From Roseovarius mucosus (GTDB lineage: Bacteria > Pseudomonadota > Alphaproteobacteria > Rhodobacterales > Rhodobacteraceae), in contig NZ_CP020474.1 in NCBI RefSeq assembly GCF_002080415.1, positions 1-64,000 of the forward strand: 64,000 bases of DNA, read 5' to 3'. A model generated the notes under the pieces. It did not search any database and was not told where the DNA came from. It was given only the letters and a program-made list of their open reading frames with translations. Made by a program: the position numbers and the translations under genes. Below, in pieces: positions 8,249 to 18,502 of the stretch; positions within the stretch are counted from its first letter, which is position 1; the number at the start of each line of letters is the position of its first letter.

Positions 8249-9361
8249 ATGACGCCCAAGCGTCCCGAAAGTGCGGGCGCGGTCCCGAACACGGTTGAGA
8301 GCCCCGCACTGACCCGTCCGGATCGGGGGCCGCTCTATGCGGCACTTGATCTGGGAACAAACAGTTGCCGCATGCTGATTGCCCAACCCGAGGGTCATCA
8401 GTTCAAAGTCGTGGACAGCTTTTCGAAATCGGTGCAGTTGGGCGCAGGGCTGGAAGGCTCTGGCCGCTTGTCGCGGGCGTCGATTTACCGGACGATTCAG
8501 GCGCTCCGGGTTTGCAAGCAAAAGTTGAAGCGCCACGGGGTGACGCGGATGCGGCTGGTTGCAACCGAAGCCTGCAGGCGCGCCAGCAACGGGGCCGATT
8601 TCATGCAGCGCGTGGAGCGCGAAACGGGGCTGAGGCTGGATATCATCGCGCCGCAAGAAGAGGCGCAATTGGCGGTCGTCTCTTGTGCGCCGCTGGTCAA
8701 TCAGCGCACCGATCAATTGCTGGTGGTGGATATTGGCGGCGGGTCCACGGAACTGGTGTGGATCGACCTGACGGCGGTGCCGCATTCCGAGCGGCGGCGC
8801 GCGATCATGCGGATGCATCTGGGGTTTCACGCAAGCCCCGTTGGCCTGCCAGCAGCGCGGGTCGTGGATTGGATCAGTGTTCCGCTAGGCGTGGCGACGT
8901 TGCGCGATCAGTTTCGCGATGTCGAGGATGACGCGGCGCGGTTTGCGTTGATGAGTTGGTTCTTTGAAGAGAACCTTGCCGAATTCGCCCCCTATAAGGA
9001 CGAGCAATCGCGGGACGGGTTTCAGATTGTTGGCACCTCTGGCACGGTGACGACCGTTGCAGCCAGTCATCTGGGCCTCAAGCGCTATGACCGGAACAAG
9101 GTGGATGGCTTGACCATGACCAGCGACGAGATTGATCGGGTGATCCGGTCCTATCTGGCGCTTGGGCCTGCGGGGCGGCGTCGTGATCCGCGTATCGGTC
9201 AGGACCGCCAAGCGCTGATCATGTCGGGGGCGGCAATCTTGCAGGCGCTGCTGCGGTGCTGGCCTACGGATCGGTTGAGCGTGGCAGACCGGGGCCTGCG
9301 CGAAGGCATGCTGTATGCCCAGATGGCGGCGGATGGCGTGTTGACGGAAAGGGACGGATAG
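8249..9361 (+). CDS. ppx: Ppx/GppA exopolyphosphatase family protein
   Basis: The protein has 370 residues with the ASKHA (actin-like) phosphatase fold. A DLGTNSCRM phosphate-1 motif lies at about 34-42 and a DIGGGSTEL phosphate-2 motif near 160. It probably hydrolyses polyphosphate or pppGpp. The AGGG upstream of the ATG supports the start. It is divergent from the metF operon across 236 bases. The next gene begins one base after its stop, so the orphan tail-tube-like gene and rlmE are likely transcribed with it. Confidence 0.85.
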   Translation: MTPKRPESAGAVPNTVESPALTRPDRGPLYAALDLGTNSCRMLIAQPEGHQFKVVDSFSKSVQLGAGLEGSGRLSRASIYRTIQALRVCKQKLKRHGVTRMRLVATEACRRASNGADFMQRVERETGLRLDIIAPQEEAQLAVVSCAPLVNQRTDQLLVVDIGGGSTELVWIDLTAVPHSERRRAIMRMHLGFHASPVGLPAARVVDWISVPLGVATLRDQFRDVEDDAARFALMSWFFEENLAEFAPYKDEQSRDGFQIVGTSGTVTTVAASHLGLKRYDRNKVDGLTMTSDEIDRVIRSYLALGPAGRRRDPRIGQDRQALIMSGAAILQALLRCWPTDRLSVADRGLREGMLYAQMAADGVLTERDG

Positions 9362-9820
9362 ATGGGGGATGACGGATCGGCGCAATCGCAAAACATCTGG
9401 CCTTTGCCAAAGTTTTATTTCCGGGTGACATGGGATACCGCGGAGCTGAATTTCCAAGAGGTCTCTGGGCTGGATCCGGACAATCAGACGATTGCCTATC
9501 GCGCGGGCAATTCGCCCGTGTTTTCGCAGGTGAAAATGCCGGGTATAGTAAAACCGAGCAATATCACCATGAAAAAGGGAATCTTTATCAAGGATAACTC
9601 GATCTTTGACTGGTTCGCCGAGATCAATATGAACGTGATCAAGCGCAAAGATATGACGATCGCCTTGCTGGATCAAAGCGGTGCGCCGACGATGATCTGG
9701 CGGGTCAAAAACGCTTTTCCGGTCAAGCTGATAGCCGCCGATCTGAAGGCCAAGGGCAATGAGGTGGCGATTGAATCGATTGAGATCGCCCATGAAGGAC
9801 TGACAATTGAAAATGTGTGA
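9362..9820 (+). CDS. Orphan phage-tail-tube / contractile-injection tube-like protein (T4 gp19 family)
   Basis: This 152-residue protein has the pattern of the gp19/Hvp tail-tube family used by phage tails and extracellular contractile injection systems. Features are an early EVSGLD segment, MPGIVKPSNITMKKG near residues 59-73, a DWFAEI motif, and the C-terminal sequence AKGNEVAIESIEIAHEGL. No sheath, baseplate, spike, AAA+ or other tail gene lies near it. It sits between ppx and rlmE with 1- and 10-base gaps, in a housekeeping operon. It may have been domesticated or may work in trans with a distant injection-system locus. Confidence 0.8.
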   Translation: MGDDGSAQSQNIWPLPKFYFRVTWDTAELNFQEVSGLDPDNQTIAYRAGNSPVFSQVKMPGIVKPSNITMKKGIFIKDNSIFDWFAEINMNVIKRKDMTIALLDQSGAPTMIWRVKNAFPVKLIAADLKAKGNEVAIESIEIAHEGLTIENV

Positions 9821-9830
9821 GGCAGGCTAG

Positions 9831-10547
9831 ATGGCCAAGACACCGGATGGGAAAAACACCTCGGGGCGGGGCCAGCGTGATCTGACGGTCAAGGTCAAGA
9901 CCGCGCGCGGGCGTACATCGTCGTCGACGCGTTGGTTGCAGCGGCAATTGAACGATCCCTATGTGAAGCGCGCGCAGGTTGAGGGCTATCGCGGACGCGC
10001 GGCGTTCAAAATCATGGAATTGGACGACAAGTTCCGGTTTCTTGTGCCGGGCGCGCGGGTGCTTGATCTGGGCTGTGCGCCGGGGGGCTGGTGTCAGGTG
10101 GCGGTGCCGCGTGTCAATGCGCTTGGCGAGAAACAGGGCAAGGCGATTGGGCGCATTGTCGGGGTTGACCTGCAAGAGGTCGAGCCGATCATGGGCTGCG
10201 AGATCCATCAGCTGGATTTCATGGCGGATGATGCCGATCAGCAGGTCAAGGACTGGCTGGGGGGCAAGGCCGATGTGGTGATGTCGGATATGGCGGCCTC
10301 AAGCTCTGGTCACAAGCAGACGGACCATTTGCGCATCATCGCGCTGTGTGAGGCGGCGGCCTATCTGGCCTTTGACGTGCTGGAGGTGGGTGGCACGTTT
10401 GTCTCCAAGGTGCTGGCAGGTGGGGCCGAGGGCGAGTTGCAGACGCTGCTGAAAAAGCGGTTTGACAAGGTGGCCAATGTCAAGCCGCCCGCGTCCCGTG
10501 CGGACAGTTCCGAGAAATTCGTGGTGGCCACAGGGTTTCGCGGCTGA
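9831..10547 (+). CDS. rlmE: 23S rRNA 2'-O-methyltransferase RlmE (RrmJ/FtsJ)
   Basis: The enzyme (238 residues) methylates U2552 (E. coli numbering) of 23S rRNA late in 50S assembly, using SAM. The [12 protein letters not shown]-binding motif lies at about 77-85. Later motifs around DMAASSSG and the C-terminal strand carry the K-D-K-E catalytic set expected of the family. An N-terminal extension rich in basic residues precedes the Rossmann domain, as in many alphaproteobacterial RlmE proteins. It is the last gene of the ppx/tail-tube/rlmE group. Confidence 0.9.
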   Translation: MAKTPDGKNTSGRGQRDLTVKVKTARGRTSSSTRWLQRQLNDPYVKRAQVEGYRGRAAFKIMELDDKFRFLVPGARVLDLGCAPGGWCQVAVPRVNALGEKQGKAIGRIVGVDLQEVEPIMGCEIHQLDFMADDADQQVKDWLGGKADVVMSDMAASSSGHKQTDHLRIIALCEAAAYLAFDVLEVGGTFVSKVLAGGAEGELQTLLKKRFDKVANVKPPASRADSSEKFVVATGFRG

Positions 10548-10551
10548 GCGG

Positions 10552-10749
10552 TCAGTGGGTTTTCCCGTCTTCGGGGGCGATGGAGCGGCTGGCGGCCTGA
10601 ACAAAGAGGTGCAGGTCGGAGGGATCGGTTTCGGGCTGGCTGATGTGTCTGTGCGAGACAGAATGTGCCATGCCGCGTTGCCGGATCAATTCGAACAAAA
10701 GCGCATGGCGGGCGCGGTCGAGCTTGGGGCGCTTATCGGTGTCGGACAT
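10552..10749 (-). CDS. Small hypothetical protein, 65 residues
   Basis: No known family is recognised. The case for a real gene is a well-placed AGAGG ribosome-binding site about 7 bases before the ATG, an independent position convergent with rlmE (4 bases between stops), and a soluble charged composition rich in His, Arg and Asp. No membrane segment, metal-binding motif or helix-turn-helix is evident. Confidence 0.5.
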   Translation of the reverse strand: MSDTDKRPKLDRARHALLFELIRQRGMAHSVSHRHISQPETDPSDLHLFVQAASRSIAPEDGKTH

Positions 10750-10995
10750 GAATAACCTCTTGTGAATGCGTGTACTCTGTAACGGCGATAAGATTGCAAA
10801 AGGATTACGGCGATTTTAGCGCGGGAATTGTGCGCTGATAAGGCGCTTTTCGATCAAGGCCGATGTGGCGCGCGCCGGCGCTCAAAGGTCGGCAAGCGGT
10901 TTGCGTCTGGGCGCGAGTTGCGGGATAGTCGAGGCAAATGGGATCGAGTCAGGCCGAGGTCTGATTGGGATCAGATCAAGAGTGAACAGGAAAGG

Positions 10996-11864
10996 ATGGC
11001 CGAAATGCGTTATGAGGCACCTCAGGATGTCGAGGCCGCAGTGCAGCTGCTCGCGGCGGAGCAGGGGGCATATGTGCTGGCGGGGGGCACGGACCTGTTG
11101 GTCAAGCTGCGCTCTGAGATGGTCGAGCCGGAACTGGTGGTCGACATCAAGCGCATTGCGGGCATGAAGGCGATCACGGCTGAAGCGGGCGGCTGGCGCA
11201 TTGGCGCGGCTGTTTCAGGGGCCGAGATGGGCGAGCATGCGGGGCTGGTCGCGGATTGGCCCGGTGTGGTCGAGGCGGCGGGGCTTATCGGCTCGACCCA
11301 AGTGCAGGGGCGGGCCACATTGGCGGGCAATCTCTGCAACGCCTCGCCTGCGGCGGATTCCGTTCCGGCGATGGTGGCGGCGGGGGCCGTTGTGCGGGTT
11401 GTGGGCCCCAAGGGCCCGCGTGACGTGGCGGTGATTGATATTCCCAAGTCACCGGGCAAGACGACGCTGGCGGCGGGCGAATTCATCGCCTCGGTCTTTC
11501 TGCCTGCGTGCGGCGCGCGGTCGGGTGATGCCTATCTGCGGTTCATCCCGCGCACCGAGATGGATATCGCAGTGGTGGGCTGTGGCGTGTCGCTGCGTTT
11601 CGATGACGCGGGCAAAGTGTCTGCCGCGCGGGTGGCCTTGGGGGCGGTTGGCCCCAAGGTGATGCTGGTGGACGCGGCGGCAGAGGCCATCATGGGCCGG
11701 GCGCTTGATGAGGCGGCGCTGACAGATTTGGCGGCGGCCTGTTCCGAGGCGGCCACCCCGATAGAGGACAAGCGCGGCACGGTCGAGTTTCGCCGCCATG
11801 TGGCGGGGGTTCTGGCCCGTCGGGCGGCGGTGATCGCCGAGACGCGCGCGAAAGGAGACAAGGC

Positions 11865-11868
<4 letters not shown>
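10996..11868 (+). CDS. Molybdenum hydroxylase FAD-binding subunit (CoxM/CutM type)
   Basis: The subunit has 290 residues and binds FAD, passing electrons from the molybdenum site to an acceptor. The AGGTDLL motif near residue 30 and the GSTQVQGRATLAGNLCNASPAAD segment around 100-122 are classic FAD-contact motifs of this family. The start at 10996 follows an AGGAAAGG site; longer in-frame starts would add a sequence without family character. The order FAD subunit, iron-sulphur subunit, molybdopterin subunit is that of the xanthine dehydrogenase/CO dehydrogenase superfamily. Its stop overlaps the next start as ATGA. Confidence 0.88.
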
Positions 11869-12343
<475 letters not shown>

Positions 12344-12344
<1 letters not shown>

Positions 12345-14590
12345 TGGCTTTGGATGACACCAAGAAAACCAAGAATTTCAAGGTTGTGGGCACGCGGCCC
12401 AACCGGCCTGACGGGATCGACAAGGTCACCGGGCGGGCGCGCTTTGGCGCGGATATGGTGGCACCGGGGATGTTGACGGGGCGCGTTTTGCGCAGCCCGC
12501 ATGCCCATGCACGCATTCTGCGGATTGACACGAGCAAGGCCGAGGCGCTGCCGGGGGTCAAGGCGGTGGTGACGCGCGCCGATTTCGGTGATGTGCCAGA
12601 CCACGTGGCCGATGTGATCGACAATTGCATGGCGGGCGACAAGGCGCTTTATGATGGGCACGCGGTGGCCGCGATTGCCGCCAATTCGGCGGCGGTGGCG
12701 CGCAAGGCTCTCAAGCTTATCGAGGTGGAGTATGAGGTTCTTCCGCATGTGACGGATGTGGACGCAGCCATGAAGCCCGGCGCGCCGGTGCTGCATGAGG
12801 GCGCGCAGCAGGAAACGGTGCCCGAGGGATATTCGGGCAATGTCATCTCGCGGGTTGAGTTCGGACATGGCGATATCGAGGCCGGTTTGGCCAAGGCTGA
12901 CCGCGTCGTCGAGCGGACCTATCGCACCGGGGCCACGCATCAGGGCTATATTGAGCCGCACGCCTGTCTGGCGACGATGAGCGCGGATGGGCAGGCGGAT
13001 CTTTGGGTCTGCACCCAAGGGCATTACATGGTGCGCAATGTCTGTGCCGCGATCCTTGGGATGGAGCAGGGGCAATTGCGGGTGACGGCCAGCGAAATCG
13101 GCGGCGGTTTTGGTGGCAAGACGGTGGTGTTTCTGGAGCCGGTGGCGTTGATGCTGGCCAAGAAATCGGGCCGCCCGGTCAAGATGGTGATGAGCCGGTC
13201 TGAGGTGCTGCGTGCCACGGGGCCGACCTCGTCTACCTCGATTGATGTGCGCATCGGCATGAAGAAGGATGGCCGGATCACCGCCGGTTTTGCCGAATTG
13301 CGCTATCAGGGCGGGGCCTATCCGGGGTCGCCGGTCGATATGGGCTCGATGTCGGCCTTTGCGCCTTATGATCTGGAAAATGTCAAAACTGTCGGTTGGG
13401 ACGTGGTCACGAACCGGCCCAAGGCAGCGGCCTACCGTGCGCCCGGCGCGCCAATGGCGGCCTTTGCGGTGGAAAGCGCGATTGACGAATTGGCCAAGGG
13501 ATTTGACCTTGATCCGCTGGCGGTGCGGTTGATGAACGGGGCCAAGGAGGGCACGCGCGCCTCTTACGGCCCGACCTATCCGGCGATTGGCCTGATGGCG
13601 ACCTTGGAGGCGGCCCATACGCATCCGCATTGGACGGCCCCCTTGGGCGAAAACCAAGGGCGCGGTGTGGCTTGCGGGTTCTGGTTCAACTTTGGTGGCG
13701 ATACCTGTGTGAGCCTGAATGTGACGCCGGATGGGACGGTGACGGTGTCGGAGGGCAATCCCGACATTGGCGGCTCGCGCGCGTCGATGACGATGATGGC
13801 CGCCGAAGAACTGGGCATTCCCTATGATCAGGTGCGCACGGTGATTGCCGACACCGGATCGCTGGGCCAGAACGAGGTGACGGACGGCAGCCGCGTGACC
13901 TTTGCCGTGGGTCTGGCCACGATTGAGGCGGCGCGCGCCGCCAAGCGCGAGATGTGCAAACGTGCCGCGATGATCTGGGGTATCGACGAAGAGGCGGTCG
14001 AATGGGAAGACGGGGCTGCGCGCCCTGCTGGCCCCAATGCCGGGAAATTCCCCCCCATGACCATCAAGGAGATTGCCGCCGTGGCCAGCAACACCGGCGG
14101 GCCGATTGCCGGGCACCATGAGGTGACAGCCGAGGGCGCGGGCGTGAGTTTTGGCACGCATATGGTGGATGTCGAGGTTGATCCCGATACTGGTGCGACC
14201 AAAATTCTGCGCTACACGGTGTTTCAGGATGCGGGCCGCGCGGTGCATCCGGCCTATGTTGAAGGACAGTTTCAGGGCGGTGCCGTGCAGGGTATCGGCT
14301 GGGCGCTGAACGAGGAATATATCTATGGCGAGGATGGGATTCTGCAAAACGCAGGCTTCCTTGATTATCGCATTCCCGTGGCCTCTGACCTGCCGATGAT
14401 CGACACGGTGATTTTGGAAATCCCCAACCCCGGCCATCCCTACGGCGTGCGCGGTGTGGGCGAAACGCCGATTGTGCCGCCGCTTGCGGCGGTGGCCAAT
14501 GCGGTCTCGGCGGCGGCGGGGGTGCGGATGACGCAGCTGCCGATGTCGCCGCCGCGGGTGTTGGCGGCGATTCAGGCGGCAAAGGGTTGA
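12344..14590 (+). CDS. Molybdenum hydroxylase large, molybdopterin-binding subunit
   Basis: The protein has 748 residues and belongs to the CoxL/XdhB superfamily. The GGGFGGK motif near 250 and the C-terminal GVGETP segment (residues about 706-711), which holds the active-site glutamate, are present. The active-site loop reads AYRAPGAP. It is not the AYRCSFR loop of form I CO dehydrogenase, so CO oxidation is unlikely. The substrate is not predictable from sequence; purines, aldehydes and aromatic N-heterocycles are all possible. It is coupled to the 2Fe-2S gene upstream and to a MoaD-like gene downstream. Confidence 0.88.
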
Positions 14591-14835
14591 TGGTCAAGGT
14601 CGTGCTCTGGGGGTCTTTGGCCGAGAGCGCGGAAGGCCAACGCGAGGTGGCGGTAGAGGCCGCCACCTTGCGCGAACTGCTGGATGGGTTGGGCGAGACA
14701 TTCCCCGGCCTGCGCGCAGAGTTGGAGCGCGGCGTGTCGGTGTCGATCGACGGGCGCGTCTATAACGACAGTTGGTTCACGCCGATTAAGCCCGATAGCG
14801 AAGTTGTGTTGCTCAAGCGGCTTAAGGGCGGCTGA
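14590..14835 (+). CDS. MoaD/ThiS-family sulphur carrier
   Basis: This 81-82 residue ubiquitin-like protein ends in a Gly-Gly, the hallmark of MoaD and ThiS carriers, whose C-terminus is adenylated and thiocarboxylated. The ATG overlaps the large-subunit stop as TGATG. A dedicated carrier in a molybdenum-hydroxylase operon suggests a role in supplying or sulphurating the cofactor for that enzyme. No MoaE, MoeB or ThiF partner is adjacent. Confidence 0.8.
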   Translation: MVKVVLWGSLAESAEGQREVAVEAATLRELLDGLGETFPGLRAELERGVSVSIDGRVYNDSWFTPIKPDSEVVLLKRLKGG

Positions 14836-14908
14836 GGCGCGCGCATTCGCCGCTTTTCCTGTGCGGTGGCTTGGCCTATGCCGGTAGCCGAAAACCGGAG
14901 AATGTCCC

Positions 14909-17080
14909 ATGATGCCTGCCTCTGTTCCCCTGACCCGCGATCTGGTTCTGATCGGGGGGGGCCATGCACATGCGTTGGTGCTGCGAATGTGGGGGATGGA
15001 CCCGCTGCCGGGGGCGCGGCTGACGGTGATCGACCCCAATCCGGTGGCACCCTACACGGGCATGTTGCCGGGGCTGGTGGCGGGGCATTACCGGCGCGAG
15101 GAGTTGGAGATTGATCTGGTGCGGCTGGCGCGGTTTGCGGGCGCGCGGCTGATCGTGGGTGCGGTCACGGGGATTGATGCTGCTGCGGGCCGGGTGACGG
15201 TCGCGGGGCGGGGCGAGATCGGCTTTGACGTGGCCTCGGTCGATGTGGGCATTCATTCGGGCATGCCGCAGGTGCGGGGGTTCGCTGAGCATGGTGTCGC
15301 GGCCAAGCCGCTTGGCCCCTTTGCCGGGGCGTGGGAGGAGTTTTTGCGCCGGGTGGCCGATGGGGCCGCGCCGCAAGCGGCGGTGATTGGCGGCGGGATT
15401 GCCGGGATCGAATTGGCGATGGCGATGGCCTATCGGTTGCGGGGCATTGCCGGGCGCGCCGAGGTGACGCTGATCGAGCAGTCAGCAGAGATTGCGCCGG
15501 GGGCACCGGTTATTCGCCCGCGTCTGACGCGCGCCTGCGTAGCGGCGGGCGTGCGGATTGTAACGGGCGTTGACGTGGCGCAGGTTACGGGCGCGGGCGT
15601 GATCTTGGGCGATGGCACAGAGATTGCGGCGGGGTTTGTGGCCGGGGCGGCGGGGGCGCGGGCGCATGGCTGGCTGGCAAAGACCGGATTGCCGGTGACG
15701 GCGGATGGGTTTTTGCGCGTGGGGGCGGATTTGCGGGTTGAGGGGCAAGAGGCGATATTTGCCGCCGGGGATTGCGCGCATCTGACCCATGCGCCGCGCC
15801 CCAAGGCCGGGGTCTATGCCGTGCGCGCGGCCCCGGTGCTGCGCGACAATCTGCGCGCGGTGTTGAGCGGTGGGACAACGCGGGCGTTTCATCCGCAGCG
15901 CGATTACCTCAAGCTGATTTCCTTGGGTGAAAAATCGGCCTTGGCGGAAAAGATGGGGATGGCCTTTGGCGGGCGGTTGCTCTGGCGGTTGAAGGATCGG
16001 ATCGACCGCAAATTCATGGTGCAATTCGGCGATTTGCCTGCGATGGCGGCGGCGGAGGCACCACGCCTGCGGGCCTTGGGCGATCTGGGGCCAGAGCCGC
16101 TGTGTGGGGGATGCGGGGCCAAGGTGGCGCCGGGGGTGTTGTCCGAAGTCTTGGCGCAGGAACGGCCCCCGGCGCGGGCGGATATCGTGACCGGGCCGGG
16201 GGATGATGCGGCGGTGATTATGGTCGGCGGCGTGCGGCAAGTGTTGACCACGGATCATCTGCGGGGATTTACCGAGGATCTGGGGGTGATGGCGCGGATT
16301 GCGGCGCTGCATGCCTTGGGTGATGTCTGGGCGATGGGGGCAAAGCCGCAGGCGGCGCTGGTTTCTGTGACTGTGCCGCGCATGTCGGAAGGTTTGCAGG
16401 CGCGCACCATGGCCGAGATCATGGCGCAGGCGGGGGAGGCGCTTCGCGCAAGCGGTGCCGAGATCGTGGGCGGGCATTCCACCCTGGGGGCTGAGGCGAG
16501 CATTGGGTTTACGGTCACAGGGCTGCTCGAGCGCGACGCGATCACGGTGGCGGGGGCGCGGGTGGGCGATGCGCTGATCCTGACGCGGCCCATCGGGTCG
16601 GGCGTGCTGCTGGCGGCTGAGATGCGCGGGCTGGCGGATGGGCGCGATATTGCGGCGCTGCTCGCCGCGTTGCAGGTGCCGCAGGGGGTGGCGGCGGAGA
16701 TATTGTCGGGGGCACATGCGATGACGGATGTGACGGGCTTTGGTCTGGCAGGGCATTTGATGGCCATATGCCGGGCCTCGGGTGTTGCGGCCGAGGTCGA
16801 TCTGGCGGCGGTGCCGGTTTACGCCGGGGCCGAGGCGTTGGCGGCGGTGGGCGTGCGGTCGACCATCTGGGCGGCGAATGTGGCGGCGGCGCCGGTGACG
16901 GGCGGTGCGGGCGCGCGGGTGGCGTTGTTGCATGATCCGCAGACGGCGGGCGGGATGCTGGCGGCGGTTAAGGCTGAGGCGGGGGAAGGCTTGGTTCAGC
17001 AGTTGCAGGCGGCAGGGCATGCGGCGGCGGTGATCGGGCGGGTTGTGGCAGGGCCGGTGGGGATTGTGGTGAAGGGGTGA
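14909..17080 (+). CDS. selD: Fused FAD/NAD oxidoreductase - selenide, water dikinase (SelD)
   Basis: The fusion has 723 residues. The N-terminal half (about 1-385) is a pyridine-nucleotide-disulphide-type oxidoreductase with a GGGHAHALVL dinucleotide motif. The C-terminal half is SelD, which makes selenophosphate from selenide and ATP. The key SelD residues are visible as C-G-G-C-G-A-K: Cys402 and Lys405 align with essential Cys17 and Lys20 of E. coli SelD. GPGDDAAVI and VGGHST nucleotide motifs follow. The active residue is Cys, not selenocysteine. An oxidoreductase fusion is a known SelD architecture. The nearest selenium user is mnmH at 17334; no selA, selB or selC is in the window. Confidence 0.9.
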   Translation: MMPASVPLTRDLVLIGGGHAHALVLRMWGMDPLPGARLTVIDPNPVAPYTGMLPGLVAGHYRREELEIDLVRLARFAGARLIVGAVTGIDAAAGRVTVAGRGEIGFDVASVDVGIHSGMPQVRGFAEHGVAAKPLGPFAGAWEEFLRRVADGAAPQAAVIGGGIAGIELAMAMAYRLRGIAGRAEVTLIEQSAEIAPGAPVIRPRLTRACVAAGVRIVTGVDVAQVTGAGVILGDGTEIAAGFVAGAAGARAHGWLAKTGLPVTADGFLRVGADLRVEGQEAIFAAGDCAHLTHAPRPKAGVYAVRAAPVLRDNLRAVLSGGTTRAFHPQRDYLKLISLGEKSALAEKMGMAFGGRLLWRLKDRIDRKFMVQFGDLPAMAAAEAPRLRALGDLGPEPLCGGCGAKVAPGVLSEVLAQERPPARADIVTGPGDDAAVIMVGGVRQVLTTDHLRGFTEDLGVMARIAALHALGDVWAMGAKPQAALVSVTVPRMSEGLQARTMAEIMAQAGEALRASGAEIVGGHSTLGAEASIGFTVTGLLERDAITVAGARVGDALILTRPIGSGVLLAAEMRGLADGRDIAALLAALQVPQGVAAEILSGAHAMTDVTGFGLAGHLMAICRASGVAAEVDLAAVPVYAGAEALAAVGVRSTIWAANVAAAPVTGGAGARVALLHDPQTAGGMLAAVKAEAGEGLVQQLQAAGHAAAVIGRVVAGPVGIVVKG

Positions 17081-17122
17081 GGGTCGCGGGTTTCCCCCGC
17101 GCGGAATCAAGGGCGAAGCCCG

Positions 17123-17307
17123 CCGGGCGGATCGCTGGGCCGTCCGTCGCACCGAAGGTGCGCCGCTTTATCCCGGCACGCCTTTGGCGTGGCGGCCTAG
17201 CGATTTTAAGAGGGAGTGCCTCGCTGAGAGGTCACACGGACTTGGCACGCATAAAGTGGCAGCCACGGATGTTGCTTCGCTAGTCCCCGGCCCAGCGACC
17301 CGCCCGG
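17123..17307. repeat. Imperfect palindromic element, copy 1 (about 185 bp)
   Basis: The element is bounded by near-perfect inverted termini: 17123-17142 and the reverse complement of 17288-17307 match at 19 of 20 bases around TCGCTGGGCCG. Inner palindromic arms GGGCCGTCC...GGCCTAGCGA and TTCGCTAGTCCCCGGCCC are present. Copy 2, at 31582-31720, is inverted relative to it and shares both ends plus the interior CCTAGCGATTTT and GTTGCTTCGCTAGTCCCC blocks. It begins 43 bases after the selD stop. It could be a MITE-like relic or a transcribed structured element. Confidence 0.75.
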
Positions 17308-17333
17308 CTTAGTGGTCAACAGTAAACCCAAGC

Positions 17334-18368
17334 CTACCCGCTCTGGATCAAGCCCTTTGCTGCCGCTTGCAGCGTGGCCTCTGACAGATCGGGCAAGTCC
17401 AAGGGCGTGATGCCTTCAGGGCGGGGTTTGCGGATGTAGCGCGGGTCGTAATGGGTCTCGATCAGTTGCGCCACGAGGGTGGGAAAATCGCCCGATGCGG
17501 CAAGGGCGCGCCAGTGGTCCACTTGTGCATGGCCGTGATACTGGACGAGGCGCGAGAGGATCGCGTCAAGCCGGTCGGGATCGGCGATAAGGTCTGTGTA
17601 ATCGGTGCAGATATTGGACACGCGGGCGGCAAGCGGCACATTGATCCGGATCACGGGGGCGCTGCGCATGGCGCGGGCCAGCATGGGGGGCAGGGTGATG
17701 CGCCCGATGCGGCTGCTTTCGGCCTCGATATAGACCGGGCGGGTGGGATCAAGCCGGGCCATGCAGGCGGCAAGCGCGCTTTCGAATGACTTTTGCGAGG
17801 GTTGCCCGCCCGCGACGGGGCCAAAGACCGAGCCACGATGCGCGGCGAGATCCTCAAGGTCGATCACCTGCGCGCCAAGGGCAGCGAGATGGCTCAAGAG
17901 ATGGGTCTTGCCGGTGCCGGTGCCGCCGTCAATCAGGCGGACGGGGGCGGCAAACGGCTCTTCATAAAGGGCGCGGGCGACAAGGCGGCGGTAGGATTGA
18001 TAGCCGCCTTTTACGGTTTCGGCCTGCCAGCCGATCTGTTGCAGGATGACGGTGAAAGACCCAGAGCGCTGCCCGCCGCGCCAGCAATAGACCAGCGGAC
18101 GCCAGCCGCCCGAACGGTCCGCAAGCGGGCCTTCAAGATGGGCAGCGGCATTGCGGGAGACGAGGGCGGCACCGATTTTGCGGGCGAGAAAGCGATCCTG
18201 TTGCACATAGATGGTGCCCACGCGGGCGCGTTCCTCGTTCGAGAGCACCGGCAGGTTCAGCGCGCCGGGGATGTGATCCTCGGCATATTCGGCGGGGGAC
18301 CGGACATCGATCACCTCGTCAAAGGGCAGGGCGGCGAGCGCCGCGAGACTGTCGAGGGCAATCGGCAT
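17334..18368 (-). CDS. mnmH: tRNA 2-selenouridine synthase MnmH/SelU
   Basis: The protein has 344 residues. An N-terminal rhodanese domain carries the catalytic Cys95 in the YCWRGGQRS loop. A P-loop GGTGTGKT lies at 148-155 and serves the geranylation/selenation ATPase-like part. MnmH replaces sulphur in the wobble 2-thiouridine of Lys, Glu and Gln tRNAs with selenium from selenophosphate. It converges with the selD fusion across the repeat element, and the two form a complete selenophosphate-to-tRNA route. Confidence 0.92.
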   Translation of the reverse strand: MPIALDSLAALAALPFDEVIDVRSPAEYAEDHIPGALNLPVLSNEERARVGTIYVQQDRFLARKIGAALVSRNAAAHLEGPLADRSGGWRPLVYCWRGGQRSGSFTVILQQIGWQAETVKGGYQSYRRLVARALYEEPFAAPVRLIDGGTGTGKTHLLSHLAALGAQVIDLEDLAAHRGSVFGPVAGGQPSQKSFESALAACMARLDPTRPVYIEAESSRIGRITLPPMLARAMRSAPVIRINVPLAARVSNICTDYTDLIADPDRLDAILSRLVQYHGHAQVDHWRALAASGDFPTLVAQLIETHYDPRYIRKPRPEGITPLDLPDLSEATLQAAAKGLIQSG

Positions 18369-18502
18369 CAGGGAAAATCGGGATGAGGGCAGGGATGCAA
18401 CATAGCCCTGTGCATGCGCCGACGCGCGGCCAAGATCAAGCCCCCATGCAGAGGCAAAAAAAGGGTGGGCAGCGCAGGGCCGCCCACCTCAGGTAGGGAA
18501 AC

